Assembly (NCBI RefSeq): GCF_015706575.1
Contig: NW_024037058.1
Coordinates: 14,467,547-14,531,546 of the forward strand
DNA from: Patiria miniata
Lineage: Eukaryota; Echinodermata; Asteroidea; Valvatida; Asterinidae
Reading direction: 5' to 3'
DNA: 64,000 nt
Shown one piece after another: positions 44,401-55,725 of the stretch (position 1 is its first letter; each line of letters starts with the position of its first letter). A program made the position numbers and the translations under genes. Under the pieces are notes generated by a model. It was not told the DNA's origin. It saw only the letters and a program-made list of their open reading frames with translations, and did not search any database.

Positions 44401-47400
44401 GGAGAAAATGAAGTAGAATCACCTAAAGAATCATCTAATAATCAAAAGCATGACATAAAGAGAGATGCTGAAGATGCAAAAAAAAAACTTCAAAAATGAA
44501 ATTGAGGATTATATTGCTTTCTCAACATTGATTAGCCCATAAAATATGGAAAGTGCAACTTTGGTCACCTTTTATCACAGCGATTGACAAACTATGCAGC
44601 CTGTATATATTTTCTGTGGTACACCCAAGGAGGTTGAGGGACTTGAGGCCTCGCCCATCTCCCCCCCCCCCCCAACCCACCTCCAAAAAAAATTAAAAGG
44701 GGGAAAAGAGAGAGAAAAGAAGAATCCCTTGGCCGATATTATAACTTAAAATTGTGCATTTATTGCACAGTAGAAAAATATGACAGCAAAATTACAGCAT
44801 TACTGTCTTAGGAGGTCCAGCCTCCCCTCCCCGTCTCTTATTGATGGGTGTGTCACTGTGTGGCCTGTAACACACACATTGGCCTTACCAATTTCACTGT
44901 AAAGTTCTTCATAGTTGGTCATTTCTTTGGTGTTCATGTCGTGAATCAGTTGGGTCTTCTCCATGGCAAATTCAACCTGTGCCAGGATGGACTGCATCTT
45001 CTGATATGTGGCCAAGCTAAGAGAAAGTGCAGGAATCTAACGTTACAACTCTTTGAATCTCACTTTCAAGGGGTAGCCTATTGATACAATGAAAAGTAAC
45101 AGAAAAGTGGCATGTCTGCGCATTTATTTATATTGCATAATCCAAATACATGTACTTCAAATAAATTTGGTTTTAGAGAGATATTGCTCAGATCCTGTCG
45201 TATGCATATCTGCACAAAGTCATTAGTGCGAGTTTCATTTTGGTTTGACCTTAACTTCGACAATTTCTACATGCTTATGGTTATGGTACCTTTCTTCATC
45301 GGATGTGTCACTATTGCACCACTTGATGAACATCCTGAGGAGTGTGTTGATGCGGCGATCATCTCCACCGCTTTCTCCTTCAATAAGGAGCCGTCTACGA
45401 ATCACTTCATCTAGGACAAAAACAATTAAATATATACTATGATTCCTTTCAAATAGGAGGTTACAGTCTATGCAGTATGCTTTGAAGTGTTTGGCATTGT
45501 AAGGTGGGTTGGGACACCAGAAACTTCTTTGGCATCAGAGTGCTCGCATAGAATTCGCTAGCGATTCAAAATACTCCCATATGTTGTGTACAAAATTGAA
45601 AACGTATTCACCAAGTCGGTAATTGAACATCAATGGTCAGCATCATTTGGTCTGGAAACCAGACTACACACATTGCAGCGATATTTTGCATGCTCCACGC
45701 ATGCCAGTAACTGGTACCGCGCGTACGCAAAACAATTACTGACTTGGCCCCACAGTAAACTTCCTGACCAACAATAAATAGGAATAAAGGAAAGGAGAGG
45801 GTGAAAGTAGAGAAGGGAAAGTGGAGGAAATAATAAAGGATGCAACTTTTTGGCACTTGAAAAAAGTGGTGGCCTAGTACGAAAATCTTTTCCTGTCTCC
45901 AGCGTTACATCATGTGAGTTCCTGATGAGCATGTAAGCTGGATGTTACTCAAGCTAGTACCAACGAAGTGGCGACGTCTGGATACATTCTTTCCAAAATT
46001 TTAAAAACAAAGATTCAACATGTGCAAAATTAGGTTAAACAAGATTTTTTTATGAAAAAGTTCCCCCCTCGTATACGATCCAAGTACAATATAGTCGTTG
46101 AATTTCAAGTTTTCTAAATAAAAGCAATGAAAATTAATTATCAACTCATTCTTTTAAGTAGCTAATAAAACCTATAATATATTAGGCCCTATACACAGAA
46201 ATACTCGGGCGCTATCCGTTTGTCGACGAAATGAATTCAGCAAACCTCTGACATTCTCGGGAAAAGGAGGAATACCTCCCATTTAAGTCACGTGACGTTA
46301 TTTGGGAGCAACTTTTGAATGCAGGGCCACACCAGAGCAGGGTTATTTTTGTAGTTGGAGGCAATGTGAAGAGTAAGGCTGTTACAGAGAGAACGAGGAG
46401 ACAATGTGTGTTTGAGCTGCAGGCACGCACAAAAAATGGCCAAGTGCAAAGTGCAGGCAAGTAGAGGGCGGGCTTGTTTTTGAGAATGAGGCATCCATAT
46501 CCAATTTGGTTTTAAAACATCCATCACAGAGGGCGGGCTTGTGATCGGGCACTGGATCTGTGGCCATGGAGGCGAGGAGTCGCGGATCCTTGGATGTGTG
46601 AATGCCAATGCACAAGCGAGGGCAGGCTTGTGATCGGGCACTTGATCTTTGGATGCACGGAGCCGAGGAGCCGTGCAGCCGTAGAGCCACGGAGTCACGG
46701 AGTCGCGGATCCTTGGATGTGGGATGGGAATGCCTTCGTATCGGTAGAGGGCGCAATTCTGGGAGGAGCCGTGGAGCCATGGAGCCGTGGAGCCTCGGAG
46801 TCACAGATCCTTTGTTTGTGTTATGGGAATGCATTCAATATCGGTAGAGGGTGCAATTCTCGGAGGTAGGTCGACTGTGCCTCCGCCTCCACGGCACTGC
46901 TCCACGCAGCCATATGGATGCGCGGATATCGAGTGCAGTGGCCCTGTATTCTATAGTTGTGCCATTATTTGTAATACAAAAAACTATTACTTATTAGTGA
47001 CGGCTACCTGACCTTAGACAGAATCTATTGGTATGGGAACCAGACTACACACACAATAAGAAATAGGAAGTGTATATTTTGCCGGAGGTAACGCCGGCAA
47101 ACTAACGTTTACTAAAGGTCTGCCGGCGGCAATCCATATCAACAGAGGGCGCTATACTCTTTAAGATAGGGCTGAATTATAATAATAATGGAGTCTTATA
47201 TAGCGCACGTATCTACCAACAATTAGGTACTCAAGGCGCTGGAAATTAGGCCTATGTCAATTATTAAAGAAAGGTAAATAAAGTTTATGAGAAATATGAG
47301 ACCCATTATGTAGCACCTTATAATGGTTTACAAGGTGCTGCGGCGCACATTGCAGCCACTGCCAGAAACACCGGGGCAAACCCCTTCTCTTAGCGATAAG

Positions 47401-48098
47401 TGTTACTGGGTTCTTTAACGTGCATTACACAACACATATAATAATATGTATTAAATTCCCACCAAAGTTGTGTAGCACAGTCGGTGCAGTGGATAAGCAA
47501 TTGCTCTAGTGAGTGGGATGTCCCGAGTTCGAATCCTGATCCTTGCCACATTTATAAGGTTTTTTTTTTCATCCCCAAATAAATTAATAAGAATATTCTT
47601 CTTTTATTATTTTAACATGTCTCAAACATTTTATTGCAGAGTATTACATTTTCTTTTTCAGATTTGTGGCTCTGGAGGATTTTTTTAAAAAGGGAAATAA
47701 AGTCCGAAATTATAAAATGGTCTGAATCCCATCTTGTGAATACGAGGTTACAACGATAATATTGGCATGGAGCCAGACTAAAATTTGTCACCGGAAAATG
47801 TTTAAGTACAAAAAAACAGTAACTGCACATGTTCAGTGCATATCCGGCAAACTAACGTTTACTGAAGGTTTGCCGTCTCCGGCAAAATATCCACTGCCTA
47901 AGAAATATGAATCTGAACATGCTGAAAAGTGAATGTCATAAACCAGTCTTTTCCGGACCACTCTTCGTAACAATTGGAATATTAATTCCTGCAAACACTT
48001 CCCGAAAGGTAATAAATTAGTGTTCATCAATCGCTGAAACTTGCAATCCAAATTATGCGGCATAAAGATACATGCTTACCATCTGTGACTGTGGCCAT
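41438..48098 (-). CDS. THOC7: THO complex subunit 7, complete, seven coding exons
   Basis: Minus-strand exons with matched phases: 48098-48080, 45410-45290, 45016-44889, 43934-43790, 43278-43212, 42509-42440, 41514-41438. Together they give 627 bases, 208 residues plus TGA; vertebrate THOC7 is about 204. All introns are GT-AG. The product starts MATVTD-DEVIRRRLLIEG, then GGDDRRINTLLRMFIKWCN, YQKMQSILAQVEFAMEKTQ, KRVRKNRQEYDALAKVI, and DRRKQFHVLISSIQELQ, closing with the short acidic SMDTSLNEK. These are unmistakable THOC7 blocks, and much of the protein is coiled coil. THOC7 is a THO subunit that pairs with THOC5 and links transcription to mRNA export in the nucleus. An in-frame ATG three codons upstream (48107) is possible, but GAAAGATGG has the better context and matches vertebrate THOC7. 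The open frames extending past each exon are intron read-through. Confidence 0.95.
41764..42262 (-). mobile_element. 5'-truncated non-LTR retrotransposon with RT C-terminus
   Basis: The minus strand reads AARLISGTGKFQHITPIL, LHELHWLPVSERIKFKIM and SSAPVYLNNLLTFYHRDSR, typical reverse-transcriptase end blocks. One frameshift follows, then GYSGPHLWNKLPQAIRQSG and a stop. A 3' UTR with CAAGCGCCTTG and GCGCTTTATAAGAACC leads to an (ATT)n tail at 41764-41793. It is related to the elements at 14.9 kb and 47.2 kb and lies in the last THOC7 intron. Confidence 0.85.
43315..43432. mobile_element. Hairpin MITE copy (same family as 53308-53471)
   Basis: It starts GGGAATAAATGTGTG, then CGTCGGTATT, and folds around GATAATTACCTGAGG with CGAGGGTAATTATC. 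It shares ends and centre with the near-perfect palindrome at 53.3 kb but is more diverged and lacks the matching right end. It is in a THOC7 intron. Confidence 0.65.
43970..44150. repeat. Dispersed repeat, inverted copy at 63360-63555
   Basis: Phrases such as ACTCGTTCGGACCTAGCC, AGAGGAACATCAGTCCCATT and TTGTGCACATAAATGCACAG occur here and, reverse-complemented, near 63420-63525. It is a dispersed foldback element, not coding. Confidence 0.65.
46380..46880. repeat. Irregular GGAGCC/CACGGAGTC minisatellite
   Basis: Variants of GGAGCCGTGGAGCC and CACGGAGTCGCGGATCC, and longer phrases such as GCTTGTGATCGGGCAC and GGTAGAGGGCGCAATTCT, occur two or three times each. The array is degenerate and shows open frames on both strands by composition only. 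It lies in the first THOC7 intron. Confidence 0.6.
47174..47460 (-). mobile_element. L2-like retrotransposon or SINE 3' end
   Basis: On the minus strand the text runs GGTTTGCCCCGGTGTTTCTG, GCACCTTGTAAACC, AGCGCCTTGAGTACC and GCGCTATATAAGACTCC, ending in an ATT-rich tail. The last part has the same GCGC-TATATAA tail structure as the elements at 14.9 and 41.8 kb. Confidence 0.65.
47471..47560 (+). mobile_element. tRNA-derived SINE
   Basis: The A-box-like GGTGCAGTGGATAAG and B-box-like GAGTTCGAATCC are 40 bases apart, followed by a T-run. Stem pairing is poor, so it is a SINE head and not a functional tRNA gene. Confidence 0.55.
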
Positions 48099-49108
48099 CT
48101 TTCGCATATGTAGCCGGCCTAGCGCGCTACTAGTTGGCGAGAATATCCGGTATCCGTCGTGGATTTTCATGATAGCGCCCTCTGCCGATGAAATCGGCTT
48201 GCACGTTCGCTCGTAAGGATGCAACCCTGCAAGTAAATTCCCATAGACACTACTGCTAAATGCCCATACTTCAAAATTCTTTTTAAAATACTCAGAACTC
48301 TCACAGGTATTCAAGCTGCACAGAAAAATGATGATCAACATTTCATCTTTCGTTTTTTTTTCATTTTTTGGTGGGTTGACCATTGACTTTTCGAGATATT
48401 CTCACCCAAAGAAGACGACCCCTATTTTCCCCAAAGCGGAATCGTAGCCATCTTGAAAAACGATCCCTCCACAACATGGCAAAATAGCGCCACTTTCGAG
48501 CCCAATAGCATCCAAAATGCTCAGAATTGAAAGCCCCAAGTCCGGGCCAGAGGTTCATTACCATATCTCTTCAATTCCCCAATTTTACGGTGCTCAGAAC
48601 TCTCTAATATATATGAAGCCCGGGAAGGGACAGGGTGGAATTTTTTTTTGGAGTTTGCTAATTCGTTCGCACGAATTACTAATTTATATAGAGATCAGTG
48701 CTCGTACCCCCCGGCCCCCGCCCTGCAAACAGTCCTGTTTGCAGGGCGGGGTACGAGAAAACTCGTCCCCAGGGTGTCGAGAAGTACGCGCCCACCACGA
48801 CTATTGGAAACAACGTTGGAAATAAAGTAAGCACTGGGGACGAGGTTGGGGTACGAGCGAATCGGTGAAGCTCATCAGAGAGTATCCCAGCGTCCTGTTT
48901 GCAGGGCGGGGTGTACGAGCGAACTGCAAAGATGAAGATAGCAGTGAATTTGGTTTTGCCATTGGCAGGATCGGTGGATAACCGTAGCCGTAACTCCAAT
49001 TTTCAAAGAAAACTCGACGACCTACTCTTTCTCGCTGCTCGCGCCTTGATTTTTGTATTGGTACCAGTCTACAGCGCATGCCATCCTTTGGCGTGCATGT
49101 TTTGTGAT

Positions 49109-49350
49109 TTCTATTATTATTATTATTATTATTATTATTTATTCGGCCAACAAAAGTACAATGACAAAGCAAATATATATATCATAAAGTAACAAAAAAA
49201 CCGGGAAATTGAAAAAGTATAACCAGACAAGACTGATGGGACTGAAGGATGTGAGGAGGAATGGGCCGGGGGAGGGGGGTCAGGGGGGAGGGAAACTGCT
49301 GCTCTGCACGGAAACTTTGTCCAACAGCTCAGAGCTTTGTTCTTGCAAGG
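49109..49350 (-). mobile_element. Non-LTR retrotransposon 3' tail
   Basis: Read on minus, the sequence ends CATTGTACTTTTGTTGGCC then GAATAAATAATAATAAT with an (AAT)n tail at 49109-49141. This is a typical LINE 3' terminus; no reverse transcriptase is retained. Confidence 0.5.
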
Positions 49351-49668
49351 GCGGATCCAGAACACAATTTTTGGGGGGCCAAAAAAATGTTTGGTCCCCC
49401 AAAAAAGTGGGTCAAAAAATTACGGCGTGGGGTTCGGGGCCCGCTTAAGGGCCCCGAAACATTATTGGATTCTAGATGCTCTGTGGTGCGATCTGAGGCA
49501 ATTTCTGACCACTTTAACCAAATGAATGTTTTTTTGAGGAAAAGATGGTGGTGTACTCATTGCCTGCCTTTATTGCGATGTCACATAAAAAAAAAATGGT
49601 TTCATTTTTTTTTTGGGGGGGGGGGCATGGCCCCCTTTGCCCCCCCCCCCCCCCTGGATCCGCCCTTG
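49346..49668. mobile_element. hAT-type MITE with 8-bp target-site duplication
   Basis: The ends are CAAGGGCGGATCCAG and CTGGATCCGCCCTTG. Both are flanked by TGTTCTTG (49338-49345 and 49669-49676), a perfect 8-base duplication as hAT elements make. G- and C-runs lie just inside. It codes for nothing. Confidence 0.88.
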
Positions 49669-49826
49669 TGTTCTTGTACGTTGGCCGATTCATCCATAAG
49701 TCCGATTCAAGCGTCCGATTCAAGCATCCTAAACTACAGTTGGGCCGACCCAACTGTCGCACTACAGTAAGTTGGGACGCGTCCGGACGGTCCCAACTAT
49801 AGTTGGGATCGATGCCATAGGGCGTT

Positions 49827-51934
49827 TATCAAACCTCAGGCTTCGGCTTCGGCTAAGGCTCCGGCTTTGACTTATGAGGCTTCGTCTTTGTGCGGCTCCG
49901 CGCCAAGCCTCAAGGCTGCTAAAAGCTTTGGAACGCGGAGGCTTCGGCTGGCTTCGCCTGGCTTCGACTAGCGGCTCCAACCATTCGCGATGCTTCGGCA
50001 CCTTTCGTCGTTGCACGTTGTACATAACAATATTGTCGAGCTATGAATGACCATGGAATGACAATGATATTGATAAATAGCGCCAATAAATGGCTTTATT
50101 TGTGTCATATCCATACAAAAAAGCGGGCTCTGCTGTGAAATTTTGAGTCTGTCTTGAAATACTTTGCGGGAAAGAGTACAATGGGCATTATATCCAAATC
50201 TGATTTCTTTTCTCTGAATAAATTTTCGAATATTTTCATTCCAACCAAATAAATTCTTTTCCCCTCATTTTTGTGAAGTCTAGCTGTCACATTTTTCCTT
50301 TTTTTTTGGGGGGGGGGGTACTTTTATCGATACTGACTAGGTGAGAACCAGCCTAGCCCACGCGAACGGGAATTGTCTTACAACCACTAAATCGAAATCA
50401 TCATCATCATCATCTAGGGTCGCAACCGAGATCTCCTTCACAACTTCAAGCAGCGGCGGCGGAACGGGTTTGAAACTGGGGGGGGGGCATCACCAAAAAA
50501 GGGGCACTTGCTCAGCATTTTTGCTGAAAACGGTCGACACGTTTTTTTCACCGGACACTTGGCCTCCGGGGGGGGGGGCTGGTAACACCTTTCAACATAG
50601 GGGGCGCTATTCAAAACCGATGATTATATGATAACTATGCATTATGTGCTCATTTTCAGGGCGTATTGTATGGGTTTTGGGGCATATCATTATTGGGAAA
50701 TTGTTAATTTTAAGAAATAGTAAGATAATTTAAGATTTTTCAATTATCTCGAGGGGCCACTTTTATGCTCGAGGGGCACATTATTTTATGGCAGCAAAGG
50801 GGCAAATCCCCCGAAAGCCCCCCCCCCCCCCCCCCCGGTTCCGCCGCCCCTGACTCCACGCCAGGTGTCTTTATCCCTCATTATGTACGGAAGGTCTTCA
50901 ATTGCACATTGGGTGTCTCTGCCAATCACATCAATGTAGTTGAAGGGTCTTCGTCCTGGCTATTAGGGCATGGAAGTCTCCAAAATTATACATCAGACCT
51001 GTTAAAGCATGGTAGCAGTAGTCAGCAAAGCGAACTCGTTGAGCAACAATAGCAGAGATAGGTGGAGTGTCTCCGTAAATCTGTTCTTTAGTCCTGTTCT
51101 CACGCCCTGGCATGTTCTGCAACGTCATAAGAAGCCTAGTGTATGTGCCATCAAGGCGATCTTGAAGCTCCTTCTTCATGGTCCAGGTTTCGGCTCCATA
51201 GAGAAGAATGCTCTCCACACAGGCTCTGAAGAAGGCCATCTTTGTTGATTGTGGTATACTTGATTGCGAAATAGTTAAGTTATAATTCAATAACTGAACA
51301 GGATTTTTTTGGTCAATGTCTCTCATCATTCAAAATTAAGTATTTTTTATTGCTTGGAAAATAATCATTACAAAAGGAATTAATTTTTCGGGATAATATT
51401 AGAAATAACACTGGCAAGTCTTAAAGATTTAGGTTTGATCTATCATCTACCCCTATGACAATGCCTACAGGGTCGCATAAGTTAGTTTGAAGACTGTTTT
51501 GCCGGGGGGTGAAATCTGAAGATTTTGATTGGGGGTACGAGTGAAAATGGTCAAAAAAGTTATTAGTAACGCAATAAGGCTATGTACCTATAGGACTCTA
51601 CTATCGCCCGACCATGTCCAAATGTTAAAAAAGGTGATTCGTAGAGTCCTAGTTACTAAACGGACTAACATTTTTGTTTGTCCGTCACGTGACACATACG
51701 TCACGGAGCCCCATATGAAGTCCCCTCCTTGCAAGGCTTCGCCAGGCTCCAATATTTGGGCCTAAAAATGGAGCCGCATAGTAAATGAAGCCTAACCATT
51801 GATCTCCATATATGGAGATCAATGAGCCTAACTTAAATCGGAGCCTTCATTTGGTAGAGGCTTCAAAATGGCTGCATATGGAGACGAAGCCGGAGACGAA
51901 GCCGAAGACGAAGCCTAAGCCGAGGTTTGGTAAA
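49827..51934. mobile_element. Composite region with GGCTTCGG-rich inverted ends
   Basis: The left flank (TTTATCAAACCTCAGGCTTC and further GGCTTCGGCT/GGCTCCGGCT words to about 49995) is mirrored at the right (GAAGCCTAAGCCGAGGTTTG, preceded by GGAGACGAAGCC words from about 51720). Between them lie a poly-G/poly-C repeat and an RTE-like fragment. This may be one large foldback element with insertions, or two separate MITEs. Confidence 0.45.
50865..51329 (-). pseudogene. RTE-like reverse transcriptase C-terminal fragment
   Basis: The minus frame reads ACVESILLYGAETWTMKKEL, MLQNMPGRENRTKEQIYG-type text (TLQNMPGRENRTKEQIYG) and PPISAIVAQRVRFADYC. After a frameshift near 50940 it continues FNYIDVIGRDTQ. 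These are the blocks found downstream of the catalytic domain in RTE-type LINEs. It is truncated at the 5' side near 51250. Confidence 0.8.
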
Positions 51935-52332
51935 CCCCCTAAGCCTAAGGGGCGTAACAACGTTATTTGTTATATGTAGACTGGCTGTGAGTCATATTTT
52001 GTGAACGCCGCTAAACTAATGCATTGAAAACACTACATAAACGCCGCATACAACTATAACGACTGCCATTAAGTCTACAATTGATTTGAGGTCGGAAGGT
52101 CATATTACTAAACCAATCAGAACAGGCGTCTTAAAACTTTTTCTGGCACTGTTGACCTTAGTTGACACGACAGATGACGCACAAACAACACAAGCAAAGT
52201 TCAATCCAACAAACTATCGCTAGCGCCGCCAATCCTGAAAAATAACCGATCCGTAAGGTTATCGCAAGGTCTAGGTACGTGACACGTCGCTGTGATAACC
52301 TAAACGTCGCCATACGGTAGGGAACCATCATC

Positions 52333-52377
52333 ATGCTAGCAGCTTCTAGATTTATCAGGCGTTTCTCCACGTCTCAG
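52333..52377 (+). CDS. ALDH1L exon 1: mitochondrial presequence
   Basis: ATG at 52333 opens MLAASRFIRRFSTSQ, fifteen residues rich in Arg, Ser and Ala without acidic residues, the composition of a mitochondrial targeting peptide. The exon ends TCTCAG then GTAAGA in phase 0. The next supported phase-0 exon on this strand is at 63679, which starts [17 protein letters not shown], giving the same layout as vertebrate ALDH1L2, where a short presequence exon ending RRFST-x precedes the formyltransferase domain. The link is inferred from phase, order and family pattern; the intron would be 11.3 kb. Confidence 0.65.
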
Positions 52378-53307
52378 GTAAGAAGTCAAGAAGAATCTTT
52401 CATTTTAACTTAAGCACATCACACTGATCATGATCGATTCAGTGAATCAGTCTCACTCTCTCGGTCTCAGACTCGGTCTTCCCAAGGCCAAGAGCGGCGC
52501 GTGCAATTTCACACGGCACGGGGTCACCGTCACGTTTCCTCCATTTTTGAAGGGCAAAGGTCAAGGTCGCGGTCTCAGCTCATGAACATTGCATTAATGA
52601 TTAATCGTGATGAAAATCACTTAGCATGCTTAGGCCTACGTGAGCTACAGAAATTTTTGTCAAAGAATATTCCAACCTGACGCCACTTTTTTCTTCATCA
52701 TATTCTCAATTAACACTAGTCGAACCATCATGACCATGTTAACATTAACAGTTCGGGAAAAGTATGAATTCGACCATGGAGGAATAAATAGGGGGCCTAG
52801 CTAGCTAGAATTCGACAACGTTTTCCTCTTTAACAACCATTCATGATTCATAAATACCTTAGACAGTTTACGCATTCCTATTGGTCGAGAGCCCGTCACG
52901 TGGCCAGTCTTTAACGGATGATAAAGACATGGCTAGCTGGTCTTAAACACTTTTCCAGTGTCACAATAAAATGCGGACTCCTAAAAATCCAGTGCCTCTT
53001 ATCGTTTGATTGGTTGAACGTTCACAATCCTCACGTAGGCATGCGCAACACTACCAGGGAGTCAGAATTTTATAGTTCTAAATTCAAAACGCAACGCGCC
53101 AGGTGCGTTCTGCACGACATCGCGCAGAACATGATACGCGCGCGTCAATCTCCATAAAAGGGTTGTTTACATCTTACTCCCCAGCTGAACACTCCATTAT
53201 TTTGCAAGAGGGATGTTTCAAGAAACATAAAGTGAATTTGTTGAACAAAATCGGCATGTTTTGAACGAATTATATGATTTTTTTTTACCGAAAAGGTATT
53301 TATGAAT

Positions 53308-53471
53308 GGGAATAAATATGTGCTCCGTCGGTATTTATCACTCTGTTTAAGACCACTTAGAGTCTGGGTGCTGATAATTACCCGAGCCTCGGCTCGGGTA
53401 ATTATCAGCACCCAGACTCTAAGTGGTCTTAAACAGAGTGATAAAAACCTCTTGAGCACACATTTATTCCC
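53308..53471. mobile_element. Near-perfect palindromic MITE
   Basis: GGGAATAAATATGTGCTC at the left is mirrored by GAGCACACATTTATTCCC at the right. The inner arms (ACTCTGTTTAAGACCACTTA, AGAGTCTGGGTGCTGATAA) pair almost without mismatch around CCCGAGCCTCGGCTCGGG. Such high arm identity suggests a young insertion or ongoing arm conversion. A second, older copy is at 43315. Confidence 0.88.
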
Positions 53472-53910
53472 TAATTGTCGAATTGTCACGATTAGCTTCA
53501 AACTTTAGCTTCAAATCCAAAAAAAAGATGGAAAATCTACGCAAAAGATATACTTTCTAGTTTTATATTATTATTTACAATCCTACTAGGATTCCTACCT
53601 AACTTTCTATCTGCGTAAATTTAAAACTCACCTGTACGTTTTGAGGAAATTTTCATTTACTTTTCACAACTCCCAACAACATGCCTAGTCCAGCAATGGC
53701 GCCATCTTGTCGACTGGCACTTCATCCTTTTCCGATGATTTCAATAACTGTTAACTTAATATTATAATATTAAGCCAGGAATTCACAAAAATTAATTTTT
53801 TAATGAGAACTATAAGTTTCATAGTGGTTAATTTTAAAGAAGACTATAACTTTTTTTCCTCAAAAGTTTAACGTTTTAGGTGTGCGACTTTGACAAACTG
53901 TTTAGCTTGA

Positions 53911-54072
53911 TTGCGCGTCCTAGGGATCAAAACCAGACATCACCCTTGTGCAGCTGTGGTGGATGTCACCGGCAAGGTGGTCGGGCACGTGCCACGCAAA
54001 ATTGGCAACGTGCTGGCCACTGGCCTGGTCCAGGGCCGTCCGCGTATTCACGGGCGAGTTCTAGCCCCATAA
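53911..54072 (+). pseudogene. Protein fragment with GHVPRKI motif
   Basis: A 53-codon frame, GC-rich unlike its surroundings, reads PCAAVVDVTGKVVGHVPRKI then GNVLATGLVQGRPR and stops. The V-x-GHVP-(R/K)-x-I pattern resembles HIRAN-like/uncharacterised invertebrate proteins of multigene families. No start or matching exons are visible, so I treat it as a relic in the ALDH1L intron. Confidence 0.3.
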
Positions 54073-54719
54073 ATGTGGCCAATGTACTGGACTACCTCCG
54101 TAAATAAAGGCCACACTTCCACCATGTACAAAAACATGTCGAACTTTGTCAAATTTTGATTTTCACATTTAGGCTTAGTTTGTAGGTTTTTTTGCTTTAG
54201 AAGCATACTCACCCTCTTTATAGGCTAATCACAAAGTGCTGCCTTTTTCAGATGTCTAATTTTCGTGAAATTTCATGTTAAAATTTTGATACGCAAACGT
54301 GTGCAAACGAATCTGGAAATTTCACTCAAAAAGAGGGCACATTTTCACCTCTTTTGAGAGCTCCGTGGACAGGACACACAGCGTGCGCGTACTGGTTCGC
54401 GAGTGAAGTACGCATGAGCCACGATGTCCTGAATGTGCAAAAGCTATAACCACCGCGTCTTCGTGTGAGTGTCAGGCATCGTCGGTGCGCGAATACGTTC
54501 TAATTCAACTTGCGATTGTCTCCGAGACTAAATCCCAACCTCATAACTTTTGATACATGCGAAATACGCAGTGGATGGATCGGGAACCAGTCTAGGTCAG
54601 CCCCAACTCTTCTTTTCTGGCCGTTGATTGGGGTATTTGTGCACAGAGCCCATAGGCCTACAATAAGTTGTATTATTATTTTGGTTTTATTTTTCATTCT
54701 GCCATGAAAACTATGCTGT

Positions 54720-54840
54720 GCCAATAGTTGGGCAAGCCCTAGCCCCACTAGTGTGGCAACGATATTGCTGCGCTGCACAGCAATACCGTTATCGCAGCAA
54801 TACCACACTAGTGGGATTAGGCATACCCAACTGGCATGAC
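54720..54840. repeat. Inverted repeat
   Basis: TTGGGCAAGCCCTAGCCCCA, CTAGTGTGG and TATTGCTGCG are mirrored as CGCAGCAATA, CCACACTAG and TGGGATTAGGCATACCCAA, making a hairpin of about 105 bases. Confidence 0.6.
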
Positions 54841-55119
54841 TGGAACAATTTTAGTTGGGACGGTATGAAGTTGGGACCAATTGTAGTAAAGTTGGGGTGT
54901 ACATATGTATGTAAAATTATTATCAACAATAAGTTGTGCAAAGGACAGACTTTTCTATTGCTCAGGTTCTGACAATTGTTTCATGCCCAATATTCATGGA
55001 CTATGTTGAATACCAAGTCATTTTGAGAATTCCCCGAACCTGACATTTTGAAAATTACATGACGTTTTAAATTCTTATATCATAAGTAAGATTTGAGGCT
55101 TTGCATGGTGGAGATACTA

Positions 55120-55254
55120 AATAATGAAAGGTTTGCGGAAACACCATCTGGTTCTTTTCAGAACCATTCTGCGGGAACCTCTGGTTCTTTTCAGAACCAT
55201 TCTCTTAGTTGAGAAATTATTCGCACATGGTGTTTCCGCAAACCTTTCATTATT
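55120..55254. mobile_element. Foldback MITE, family also at 13.3 and 14.05 kb
   Basis: AATAATGAAAGGTTTGCGGA with AACACCAT on the left is mirrored at the right as ATGGTGTTTCCGCAAACC and TTTCATTATT. The centre has a direct duplication of CTGGTTCTTTTCAGAACC. The flank TTTGAGGCTTTGCATGGTGG is also shared with the copy at 13319. Confidence 0.8.
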
Positions 55255-55725
55255 CATAAATCATGTTACCTCTGAAACTATTGCAAATTGATTCTAGCAT
55301 TGTTTTCAAAGAACCGGTACAAACAGGCTGAAACAACAGCCTGATGTTAATCTTGATTCAGTTACCTGTAACCATCCTCCACGTTGTTACACGGGTTTTT
55401 GAATTTAATGAGATCAGCAAACTTGATTTAGTTGAATATGTGAATACTATGCAAGCATTGGAACATTAATCCTGTGCACAGTACATGTACATGTATGGTA
55501 TTTGAAAATGCCTATGGTTTGTGCATAACACCGAGATATGCAGGTTTTAATGAACAACCAAATATACACGTAACTCAACTTTATGATTTACTTTAAACCA
55601 AGCAGTTTTACATTAGGGCCAGTTTCTTGTCCCCGCAAGCCTTCTTCTTTTTTTCCATACATTTGCAATGTATTTTGCAAATATTTTGTCGATACATGTA
55701 CATACATGTACATATACATGTATTG

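Noticed and set aside
46288..46869. Overlapping proline/arginine-rich frames on both strands
   Set aside because: They are by-products of the GGAGCC minisatellite composition.
47471..47560. A genuine tRNA gene
   Set aside because: A- and B-box-like words are present, but the acceptor and T-stems do not pair and the sequence is followed by a repeat tail.
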